NCBI GenBank assembly: GCA_946406115.1
Contig: OX291557.1
Location: forward strand, 17,888,501 to 17,952,500
From: Apoda limacodes
Taxonomy: Eukaryota > Arthropoda > Insecta > Lepidoptera > Limacodidae
DNA length: 64,000 nucleotides
Direction: 5' to 3'
Of this stretch, positions 22,985 through 32,134 are shown in pieces. Within the stretch, counting starts at the first letter, position 1; the number at the start of each line of letters is the position of its first letter. The notes below the pieces were generated by a model that had not been told where the DNA came from, made no database searches, and saw only the letters and a list, made by a program, of their open reading frames with translations. The position numbers and the translations under genes are program-made.

Positions 22985-23520
22985 ATTTTATCAAAAACAT
23001 ATAAAGAGTCATTATACCATATTTTTAAATAGTTGTCTGCATAAATGGCGAGGTTTTAAACCCACCAGTATGCGAAGAGCTCTCTTTCGTATAATGAACA
23101 CTCGATTGGAGTCTGTCGAGTTGCCCCATAGAATAATGCCATATGACAGAAGGGAGTGAAAGTAGGCAAAATTTATTTGTAGTAGTGCTACGTCAGACAC
23201 GAGTGGTTTCAGCTTTCGTAGTGTAAATACTGCACTCGTCAGCTTTTCACACAACATAGACACATTGTGTTTCCAGTTTAGTCTAGTGTCTGTGGTAAAC
23301 CCGAGATTCTACAGGAGGAGTTAAAGTGGGGTTGCTATCTTGTTTTCGAGCTGTTCGTACGGGCGTACGCTCACCATCACTGTTGTGTCATTGGTGAACA
23401 GCACCGTCAGGCCATCGGTAACTGACGATGGGAGGTCATTCATTAAGAGCGAAAACAGAGAGTTTCCGAGGGCCCTGTGGTATACCAACCTCCACTTTGC
23501 CTGCATTTGACTTTATATAG
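22985..23520 (-). pseudogene. Non-LTR reverse transcriptase relic, palm to thumb
   Basis: Read downward from 23506: YHRALGNSLFSLLMNDLPSS, then LFTNDTTVMVSV, then after a gap LGFTTDTRLNWKHNVS, LCEKLTSAVFTLRKLKP, YFHSLLSYGIILWGNST and IIRKRALRILVGLKPRHLCR. These fit the order of reverse transcriptase motifs (PxGS...FLLYxNDLP, FADDT, LNW, YGxxxWG) of Jockey-like LINEs. The catalytic FADD is FTND, and about 40 residues between the palm and the thumb are missing. It is inactive. It is a different family from the LINE at 3559 and 38491. Confidence 0.85.
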
Positions 23521-23537
23521 AATATAGATTTCATAAG

Positions 23538-23776
23538 GCTATGTTCCAAAAACGTCGAGTAATTATTGCCCGGTAAAGTTAAAAAGTCAACCCATTTTGG
23601 AACGGGAGTTTTTTCACATTTGAGAAATAGAGTGGAATTTTCACAGGAGTTAATTACAACCTTTTCTTTGGCAGTATAAATATTTCAATGTGACATTTGA
23701 AAAATTACTCTACCTCGGGCATCCCAAAACCACATTTCTAACTTCCTCGTTGCGATTTGGAACGCACCCTAAGAAA
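23538..23776. mobile_element. Possible hAT- or piggyBac-like MITE
   Basis: AAGGCTATGTTCCAAAAACG at the left and GCGATTTGGAACGCACCCTA at the right are imperfect inverted ends (GTTCCAAA / TTTGGAAC core). I recall ends of the style GGGTGCGTTCCAAA from insect DNA transposons. No target duplication is clear, and the internal GTTCC...GGAAC motifs blur the boundary. Confidence 0.35.
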
Positions 23777-25146
23777 TCAGACAAGTACGAGTCAGACCCG
23801 ACTTTGAGTTTTTTTGCCACTTGCACATTTTTTTAAAAATAAAAATAACAAAAAAGTAATAGGCTATCATAGCTGCTGCAAAACATAATTCCTAAAAACC
23901 AGTATAACGTGACCACTAAATTAGTAAAAGAAGACTTATATATATTTTTCAAAGGGGGATCCCCTTATTTGTATTTTTTACTATTCGTCATGTCATAGTA
24001 GACATATTACATTCAGGGAATAAGTAATGGTGACTAATAAAAGTTAAATAAAAAAATAAGGTGCCGTTAAAGCAAAAATAGCAAAAAAATCTGTATAGTG
24101 ACAAAAGAACTTTAGAACGATTCAAAATTGCTTTAGGATCCCTTTATTACAATTAATATTTTAAGAGTATACTTTATACTTTAAAAAGACAATCGATTTT
24201 GTAATATCCTTTACTACATATTATATGTATGTAACTGATATTTGTATTATGTCGATATTAAAAATCTGTCAAAACAGCTGTTGTAACGTGGGTGGATATC
24301 AAATAAGAATAAAAAGGTCTTATGTAAGAGCTTAACTCTGGGAATAACGATCTGTCAAATCTCTTTCTACTTTCTTATAAGTTTGTAACTTCGGCTAGGA
24401 ACGCAATTTCTGAATGTTGCTCGCTGTCAGTCTATCAATTATAACGTAACTCTTGTGTAACTGTATTTGTTAAGCGCAAACTGTAACAGTTATCAATTAC
24501 ACAGAAAAAGTTATTGCGTTATTTTAGGCACCTAATAGTACATTGTGTATTAAGGGCGGTAAGAAGAAAATCACTCACGACAGGCTTTTACAATATAGGT
24601 TTTACAACACAATAAAGGTTTTTTAAGTTACCTTACTGTGTAAATATTTATTGTTAGAGGCTTCATCAATAAGTTTACTCAGGTATGTGAGTGATCTGAC
24701 TTCCTTTTCAAAAATGCTGTTAATTTCATACACTGTTCGATATTGATGCTATTTTTGGACTTGAGAGTGCTCATCAACATAAAGTAAATTGCCCATAGGG
24801 AGACGGTTTGTATTTTTCGACAATGTCCCCAAAGTAAGCTTATAGGACATTCTTTGAAAACGAACTTCTTTATTTCTTGTTTATCCAGGTAATAAAAGTG
24901 GTGAATGTGGTTAAGTACCTACTTGTCTTTAGGCTTCGATAGTAACAGATTCATACTTATTTCTTAAGCCCCAATAACAATATCTGGTGGTGCCGCATTT
25001 ATATTATACTCATCTTACGACGAAGAAATTTTTCATTTCCTTTGAAGTTGTAAATAAAGTCACTCACCAAAATAAAAATGGTGGGAACAGAACTGCAGCC
25101 ATCTAGCGATTTCCAGAGAATTTATTAATTAAAAAAGTTACAACTT
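23777..25146. other. Unassigned
   Basis: AT-rich. ACAAGTACGAGTCAGACCCG at 23783-23802 weakly resembles the head of the 45943-46352 family, without the rest. No credible coding frame. Confidence 0.35.
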
Positions 25147-25240
25147 TTTGGTCGCTTGTGTCGTTATAAGTTCACACCATTTCAATATGGCGACTGTAGT
25201 TTTGATTTTAGACCATCGGGTCACAAAAAATTTTTACACA
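25147..25240 (-). mobile_element. Worn copy of the TA-flanked MITE
   Basis: TGGTCGCTTGTGTCGTTATA, CACCATTTCAATATGGCGAC, TGTAGTTTTGATTTTAGACC and ATCGGGTCACAAAAA align with the core of the copies at 37599 and 50125 in the same orientation. Both terminal inverted repeats are decayed. Confidence 0.65.
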
Positions 25241-25296
25241 AAAATTGCTGGCTTGACGCGTAGTTCATATCTTAAATTACAGAGTAAACTTTTGTA

Positions 25297-25365
25297 CATA
25301 CTTGATAGAATAGATAAAACAGTACGTACAGTCTACGTACTGTTTTATCGTACAAGTAGAGAGCG
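25297..25365. repeat. Hairpin with perfect 16-bp stem
   Basis: GATAAAACAGTACGTA (25313-25328) and TACGTACTGTTTTATC (25334-25349) are exact reverse complements around CAGTC. An outer ACTTG / CAAGT pairing extends the fold after an unpaired section. It could be a small DNA foldback or an RNA hairpin; nothing shows transcription. Confidence 0.6.
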
Positions 25366-26015
25366 CGAGTACAAGAGAGCGAGGTGCATTCAATGACATA
25401 ATGAATCCTATCGCCCGTGGGTTTTATAAATTCCCACTTTGCATTGAGGAAAGAAAAAATTACAAGGAAAAAGCCCGTAGAAGTGATTAAGGTCTTAGCA
25501 CCCACTTTACCAGCACGTAATGACACTGTTTACGAGTAGATGTGATGAAAATATTTATAACCTTACTGTTTTAATCCCTAGAACCAAATACTACAGCATA
25601 AGGGCAATTTTGTTGTCAAATTTTCTGTAAAAATACGAAAAACTGAAAGTGTTTTGATTATTTTTCAATAGCCATAATATCTTTTAAAAACTTGAAAGCA
25701 AAGATTATATAATACTATCGAAAGTCACTAGTATAACATTCTTTTCGGCATTTTCATCCCAAAAATACCAGTTCTACCACATTATTTTAGTCATACAAAT
25801 ATCACAATAACAAAGTTTTATGACACTATGCGTCTCGACACGGTTGTTTGATAACAAAAGTTGGAAACACGAACGCAACAAAAGCTCTCATTAATATTCA
25901 ATGATGGTGACCAGAGTTCATTGCCACAAGGCACGATGACAGCGAGGCAGCTCTCAGTTCCGGGAAACTAATGGTAATACCACGAGACATAATGATCAGC
26001 TGATAAAACATATAC
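25366..26015. other. No recognised feature
   Basis: AT-rich. No coding frame, repeat or inverted end identified. Confidence 0.35.
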
Positions 26016-26262
26016 CATTGAATATTCATTTATACATCATTAAAAAATATTTAAAAATTGGTCAATTGCGAGTCGGATCGCGGACCATGGATTCTGTACC
26101 ATGGTTGTCCATATCGAATGAGTGACCGCTTAGCACTAAACTTTTTATTGTTTTTGTTCGTAAACTACGTAAATGTTGGTACAGAATCCATGGTCCGTGA
26201 TCCGACTCGCAATTGACCGATTTTTAAATATTTTTTAATGATGTATAAATGAATATTAAATG
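26016..26262. mobile_element. Foldback element with 80-bp inverted arms
   Basis: Arms 26021-26100 and 26178-26257 are reverse complements with two mismatches in 80 bases; a weaker match adds about five bases outside. The arms hold TTGCGAGTCGGATCGCGGAC and CCATGGATTCTGTACC, and the 77-base centre has no open frame. Such near-perfect arms imply a fairly young insertion or recent conversion between arms. The arm motif resembles the GCGAGTCGGACTCG...GGTTCCGTACC head of the 45943 family, so the element may have formed from two inverted heads of that family. Confidence 0.85.
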
Positions 26263-26399
26263 AAAATATTAATATAAATGAAAATTTGCCTTGAATATCG
26301 ATTTCAATTAACAAATGTGATACTGTTTCATTTAATAATATAGTATTTAATATTTGCTAAACTTATTCATCACTTCTGGTAAATTATCAAGTCTTCATT

Positions 26400-26745
26400 A
26401 TCATCGTAAGATTTTGGTCAATTTCTGGACATAAGCCTATAAACACTATAGGGCGCCGCTTCTATCCAGGACAGCTCTGCCTTCCGCATTCAGCCACGGT
26501 TCAAGCATGACTCCCACGCTTAACTTTCCGGTACGCGGTATCCACTCTAGGAAATTCTTTGGGTATTGGTGTTCCAGTCTCATTTTAGCTTGCCGTTTTG
26601 GCGAGTTATGTCTATTACTTTACTTCTCTTCCCGATGTCCTTATTTTCCTTATTCAATTTCTAAGGTAAGCTAAATAATATTAAATTTGGTGACTAGTTT
26701 TTCTGTAAGTGTCCAAGTTTTGACAGCGTAGGTCCTTATGTGGTA
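26400..26745 (-). pseudogene. RTE-like retrotransposon 3-prime relic
   Basis: In the plus direction it reads TTTCTGGACATAAGCCTATA, CTGCCTTCCGCATTCAGCC, TTTTGGCGAGTTATGTC, CTTCTCTTCCCGATGTCC and TAAGTGTCCAAGTTTTGAC. This tracks, with decay and deletions, the region of RTE-like LINEs that reversed encodes the C-terminal part of the reverse transcriptase ORF. The better copy is 53013-53625. Confidence 0.55.
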
Positions 26746-27443
26746 TTATTAAAAAAAAGGGGGAAGTACATCTGCAACAGTACGGTGTAAAAAAAAATCT
26801 GTACCTCAGACTTTTTAAAAAACCTCATTGATTTGGCAACTGAAACCATTCTTTCAGAAAATTTGTGACGACTATAGATTTTACACGTGTTATTATTTAT
26901 TTAATAATTATTAAATATTTTGTTGAATAATAATATTTCATAAACATAAACATAAAATCATGTACTGATTAGCAATAAATAAAATGATTAAAAGTTTATT
27001 AATGTTGCTATTAGGCCATCTAATTTCTTTCTTGTAGCTTCTAGGTGTCTACTGCCTTTGCGTCCATGCAGCCGACTTTAAATAGGTCAGCAGTTCATCT
27101 AGAGACCACATACTGCGTTTCTGATTTACAAATCTTAAGTCTAAACTCACCACAAGGACCTTCCTCTACTGTCAGTTTACGAGGTACAGTTTATTTAGCG
27201 AAATGGCAAGCTGACTTTAGCCATTTCGCTAAATAAAAAAATGGTAACTTTGACCAGAATTTAGTTGATTTTACGATTTATGTTATAAATGTGATAACTA
27301 TTTACATTTATTATTAACAAGATTATTTTATTCAACATTCTCTGCAATATGTATATTATTGAAAGCAAACTATTATAAAGAGGTTGTGTTGAATCTTTAG
27401 GAGCTAGTCGGTCAATTTAAGTACAAAACCGTATTTCCTCACT
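26746..27443. other. Unassigned, with one hairpin
   Basis: AT-rich apart from the perfect hairpin at 27190-27237, listed separately. The 63-codon frame at 27045-27236 ends inside that hairpin and has no recognisable domain. Confidence 0.35.
27190..27237. repeat. Perfect 18-bp inverted repeat
   Basis: TTTATTTAGCGAAATGGC (27190-27207) and GCCATTTCGCTAAATAAA (27220-27237) are exact reverse complements around a 12-base loop. The TTTAGCGAAATGGC word resembles the end of insect DNA transposons. This could be two ends brought together by an internal deletion. Confidence 0.7.
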
Positions 27444-27590
27444 TTAGATCTTGCCATGTAAAATTGCACCTATAATGATTTTACTACCGTCTGGTTTGCG
27501 CAAAAAGCCACAACCCTGTTTCGTTTTGGGGTCATTAGATGCCATATATGCACATACGTGGTTATACAACGTTGTTCTTCTATGAACCAT
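27444..27590 (-). CDS. Short ORF, 48 codons, function unknown
   Basis: Starts at a true ATG (27590) and ends in TAA (27444). The peptide has an unusually protein-like mix for this AT-rich region, with YMASNDPKTKQGCGFLRKPD and GSKIIIGAIL inside. An in-frame stop lies three codons upstream, so any longer gene would need a spliced exon joining near the start. CTAAAGTGAGG just downstream resembles a splice donor but lies after the stop. I recognise no family. It may be an exon relic or chance. Confidence 0.2.
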   Translation of the reverse strand: MVHRRTTLYNHVCAYMASNDPKTKQGCGFLRKPDGSKIIIGAILHGKI

Positions 27591-28453
27591 GATCACTTAT
27601 CAACAACATTTAGTAGTTTGCCTATTACACAATCTAATGTGTTTTAGATTGGTAACTAGCGCACGTAATGTGTAACATGCAAAATGGTCTACCGCCTATA
27701 ATTGCGAAATGTTTTCGTTTTTAATGTTGATATTTATTTTGCATATAAATATGTGCCTACTAAAATGATTTAAGTGTCACTCATATTAGACGTTACAAGA
27801 TGTTAAATTCTTTGTACTTTATGTACTTATTGTACTTAGCAGTCATGCGGTAATATACCTAAGTATTTAACGTAAGGCTGATATATCCACTGCTACAAAT
27901 AACACTATTTTCAGTATAATTTACCAGAATATATAATAAATATATAATTATACGAAATTATAACAAAATGGTCCGCTGACGAACATTTTTTGTATTATTA
28001 CTTTTAATGTGATAATTTAAATCTTTGTTAAAAAAAGGCCTTTTGGTTTATATTTATGTTTTGAGGTTATGATAAGTCAGATGGATGGATGGTTGGTAGG
28101 GGTAAATAGAAGGTTCTATGCACATGTAATTTAAATAAAGACCAGTTAATTTTTTCTAAAAGATTTGTTGCTATGAAATTAAACCTACAAACTTTATTTT
28201 TCTGTTTGATGCGTTTATAATTATGAGATTTGATTACTGAAAAGCACAAAAAACCTAAAGTGTGTTAACTTTAAACCGAACCGTCATTTTCCGTCAATGC
28301 CGTCGACCATGACTGGCTACTAGCGATTATGAATATATTTGCGAACGTAGCTGTTATATAACAGCTCTCTTCTTTTCTTTAGGGTCTGAGTAGTAGGTAC
28401 GCGAAGGTCAGAGATATTTTGACTGGAGCAAGGTTAATAACGGTGTTCCTCAA
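27591..28453. other. No recognised feature
   Basis: AT-rich. GATGGATGGATGG at 28080 is a tiny tandem repeat. GTGTTCCTCAAGGCAGCATG just before 28454 looks like the GVPQGS(V/M)-type word of a reverse transcriptase (coding VFLKAAW in another frame), but nothing around it supports that. Confidence 0.35.
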
Positions 28454-29140
28454 GGCAGCATGGCCTTTTTTATTTTCTATTTTTATTAATTTTATCACAA
28501 ACAACTTTTGCGTGTCTTAGTATTTGTACGCTGCCGAAATGCAAGTATACAAACAATCTTAAATAGATACCTAATCTAAACTCTACAATAGGCAGTTTAA
28601 TCTCTGACTTAGCTAGTATCTGTTTTTGGTTTTGCCGTTGCAGAATTTAAAGCAAATTCTAACAAATGCCAAGCTATGTTATTGACTGGCATTTACTCGC
28701 GACTTACCTTATTGTCAACTTTTTGCCAATTGTACATAAATTTTCTATTTGTGCAATAAATAAGATATGAACGAAATTCAAAATAGCAAAACGGTTCATT
28801 CGATTGTGAGGTCAAAGTCTGCAACAACAAACACATTACCAGTTGCACGTCTTATAGTATTCTTACACTTATTAGTACAATACAATCCTTATACAGTGCA
28901 ACAAACTTGACTGACCCGGTGGTCAAAAATCAAAACTGCAGTCGCAATATTGAAAAGGTGAGAACTTACAACGACACTAGCGACCAAACACCGGGTCAGA
29001 ACAGTTTGTTGCACTGCACAATTGTTTGTGGTCGCTTACCATGATTTATTTAGTAGATAACAATCATTTCATATTTAAAATGTTAATTTTGATGTTAAAA
29101 ATTGCTGTTTTCCCTAAATATTTATTTGTATCATTATGAA
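28454..29140 (+). repeat. 687-bp tandem duplication, unit 1
   Basis: This unit is followed directly by a second copy at 29141-29826. I find three differences in about 686 bases: CATGGCC/CATGGCT near the start, AATTTAAAGC/AATTAAAGC, and GTGAGGTC/GTGACGTC. Each unit contains one TA-type MITE. The unit has no credible coding frame. Confidence 0.95.
28894..29016 (+). mobile_element. TA-type MITE, copy 2
   Basis: Ends CAGTGCAACAAACTT and CAGTTTGTTGCACTG, with TGACCCGGTGG mirrored by ACACCGGGTCAG. TA precedes the left end; the right flank is CA, so the right TA has mutated. It lies within tandem unit 1. Confidence 0.85.
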
Positions 29141-29826
29141 GGCAGCATGGCTTTTTTTATTTTCTATTTTTATTAATTTTATCACAAACAACTTTTGCGT
29201 GTCTTAGTATTTGTACGCTGCCGAAATGCAAGTATACAAACAATCTTAAATAGATACCTAATCTAAACTCTACAATAGGCAGTTTAATCTCTGACTTAGC
29301 TAGTATCTGTTTTTGGTTTTGCCGTTGCAGAATTAAAGCAAATTCTAACAAATGCCAAGCTATGTTATTGACTGGCATTTACTCGCGACTTACCTTATTG
29401 TCAACTTTTTGCCAATTGTACATAAATTTTCTATTTGTGCAATAAATAAGATATGAACGAAATTCAAAATAGCAAAACGGTTCATTCGATTGTGACGTCA
29501 AAGTCTGCAACAACAAACACATTACCAGTTGCACGTCTTATAGTATTCTTACACTTATTAGTACAATACAATCCTTATACAGTGCAACAAACTTGACTGA
29601 CCCGGTGGTCAAAAATCAAAACTGCAGTCGCAATATTGAAAAGGTGAGAACTTACAACGACACTAGCGACCAAACACCGGGTCAGAACAGTTTGTTGCAC
29701 TGCACAATTGTTTGTGGTCGCTTACCATGATTTATTTAGTAGATAACAATCATTTCATATTTAAAATGTTAATTTTGATGTTAAAAATTGCTGTTTTCCC
29801 TAAATATTTATTTGTATCATTATGAA
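29141..29826 (+). repeat. 687-bp tandem duplication, unit 2
   Basis: Second unit, 686 bases, ending in the same CATTATGAA as unit 1 before unique sequence resumes at GTAATGTTGG. Near identity implies a very recent event or an assembly artefact such as two haplotypes joined in series. Confidence 0.95.
29580..29702 (+). mobile_element. TA-type MITE, copy 3 (duplicated with its flanks)
   Basis: Identical to copy 2, since it was carried by the tandem duplication and is not an independent insertion. Confidence 0.85.
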
Positions 29827-29928
29827 GTAATGTTGGCGATTAATTAACAATAGAAAAAAGTACATGCACATCATGCACACACGTTATTTTTAAATGACAC
29901 ATTTACAGCATTTGTAACTTTATTAAAT

Positions 29929-30228
29929 ACTAGACTTTGACAGCGGCTCCGCCCGCCCGGAATTTGGTTATCGGCGTGGAACTTCTTAATTAACTCATTA
30001 ATTATTATACTCATGACGTTTGCTAAAGCAGGCTGTAGCTATAGCTATAGTTCGCTTAAGCTAGGTTATAGTTATTCCCGTGGGAACTTTTGAATTTTGA
30101 ATAGCATATGACTTAACCTATATGTGTGCCAAGTTTCATCCCGATCCGTCCAGTGGCTGAAGCGTTATTGAGTAACAAACATCCATCCAAACATTATTAC
30201 AAACTTTCACATTTATAATATTAGTAGG
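29929..30228 (-). mobile_element. AAGCTAGT-type short element, full length, minus
   Basis: Starts ACTAGACTTTGACAGCGGCT, includes GTAGCTATAGCTATAGTTCG, AAGTTTCATCCCGATCCGTC, AGTGGCTGAAGCGTTATTG and ends ACATTTATAATATTAGTAGG. It is the best minus-strand copy and mirrors 31827-32134 almost completely. Non-coding and non-autonomous. Confidence 0.85.
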
Positions 30229-30909
30229 ATATATATTAAAATTAAAGTACTGTGATGAATGCCTTGGTTTTATAAGAACAATTGCATTGTATACCATAGA
30301 TAGTTTGAACCCATCCTTCTGACTACAATTCAGAAAATGGCATTCAGTCAGATTTATGAGGTACGTAGCTTGATATCTTACGTCTCACATCGTCTGTTTT
30401 GCGTTTGGTTTCTCCGATGTAAGAACTACAATACTTGACGCCTGGTATTTGAAGCATTTAAAAAAAGAAACTATACATAACGACCAAATGGACTACTTAT
30501 TAATGGTATTTCAATGATTTCCGCCACTAGATATATCTACGTACGACTTTAAATCCGATCGTATCGCTTTGTTGTTATAATGTAAACGACATTAAACGTT
30601 TTACGAGCGTTAAATCCAAACATTGTTACGCAACTAGTAAATTATTACATTGTGGTCGGTTGAAATTTTATCTTTGTGCTTTTGGATATTTTAACTTATA
30701 AAAATTATTGCGTTTTTCCCATACTATATGTATATACTGGTTGTAAAAAAACTATGGTGAAGGAGACATTAACATAAAACAGTGCTAAATTAGCGATACC
30801 GTAGTTACATTTTTTACGATATTGTCAAATTATACATTGTAAAACCAATTTTTTTTCAAATCCGTGGTTAAGTACCATCTGATTGTACGCGAATAAATTG
30901 TTATCCATA
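30229..30909. other. No recognised feature
   Basis: AT-rich, with small mixed patches. Nothing recognised. Confidence 0.4.
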
Positions 30910-31146
30910 TAAGTATTATAAATGCGAAGTAACTCTGTCTCTCTGTCTGTTATCTCTTCGCGCTTAAACCGCTGTACCGATTAGGATGAAATTTGGCATG
31001 GAGATAGTTTAAGTCCTGGAAAAGACATAGGTAACTTGAAAAAGTCAAGTGTGAGTCGGTTTTTTTTCTATAATTGAGGATTTGCCGTTGAAAATCTACA
31101 CTGAAAACCTTATTTAGGGCAGTTGCAACGGCGGAGGAAAGCTACT
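30910..31146 (+). mobile_element. AAGCTAGT-type short element, variant with GTGAGTCGG
   Basis: Opens AAGTATTATAAATGCGAAGT, then ACCGATTAGGATGAAATTTG, GGAAAAGACATAGGTAACTTG, GTGTGAGTCGGTTTTTTTTC and TATAATTGAGGATTTGCCG, ending in a decayed GGAGGAAAGCTACT. It belongs with the right part of 2796-3110 and with 55625-55735, a subfamily distinct from 29929. Confidence 0.75.
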
Positions 31147-31826
31147 CTAATATAACTTAACATCTTGTCTGTGTTAAAAGGTGGCATAAAGCCAGACAAA
31201 TTCTGCACATAAAGCGGAATATGAACGTAGTATGGGCGAGAATTATTAAATATCAATAACTAGGATACTCATATTTGTATTAACAATTTGGTAATAACAG
31301 CAATAGGTTTTGTATAGAGCAATATGATAATTATATTTAAGCCAAATTATATGTAATGTTATAAACATAAATCGGAAATTGGCAAAAACTAGAAAAACTT
31401 TATGATTTTTCTCTATAAATAAAATTATATTATATATTGTTTTTGCTTATGTCCAGATCTTGGAATTATAATGTAGTTAACTTAACATACTTTCTCTTTT
31501 TACTATTTATTTGGACGTCATTCGATGACTGAAAATTCAAATTTCCTATGAGCAATTTACCTTTATTTTTTGGAATTCACAGATAGGTTATTGAAAATCT
31601 TATTCAGCGTGAGGCATGATTGATTAATAGTCAACACCCATAATCAGTGGATGTGTCTGCCAATAACTGCAAGACAAGCGAAACCTGACCAATTGTTAGA
31701 CATCTTTTTTCCAACGTGCTTCTACTTTACAAGACTAATATGGTTACCTCGTGCACAATTTACCTTATATTACATTTCAGTAAAAAATGGGGCAAAAACA
31801 AGTATTGGCACTATCGAGGAGAAATC
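31147..31826. other. No recognised feature
   Basis: AT-rich. The 60-codon frame at 31651-31833 has no recognisable domain and runs into the next repeat. Confidence 0.4.
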
Positions 31827-32134
31827 CTACTAATATTATAAATGTGAAAGTTTGTATGTCTGGATGGATGTTTGTTCCTCAATCACGCTTTAACCACTGG
31901 ACGAATCGGGATGAAACTTGGTATACACATAGGTTAGGTCCTGGTTGGTAAAGTAGCCTATATGCTACTTTTTATCCCGAAAAATTCAAAAGTTTCCGCG
32001 AGAATAACTATAACAGAGTTAAACGAACTGTAGCTATACCTATAGCTTGCTATAGCAAACTTCATTAATATAATTAAGGAGTTCCACGCTGATATCCAAA
32101 TTAAGGGCGGGCGGAGCCACTGGCAAAGTCTAGT
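31827..32134 (+). mobile_element. AAGCTAGT-type short element, full length, plus
   Basis: Opens CTACTAATATTATAAATGTG, then CTCAATCACGCTTTAACCAC, GAATCGGGATGAAACTTGGT, CTTTTTATCCCGAAAAATTC, and ends GGGCGGGCGGAGCCACTGGC AAAGTCTAGTT (two parts). It is the reference plus-strand copy for the family. The lack of a coding frame shows dependence on a helper element. Confidence 0.85.
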
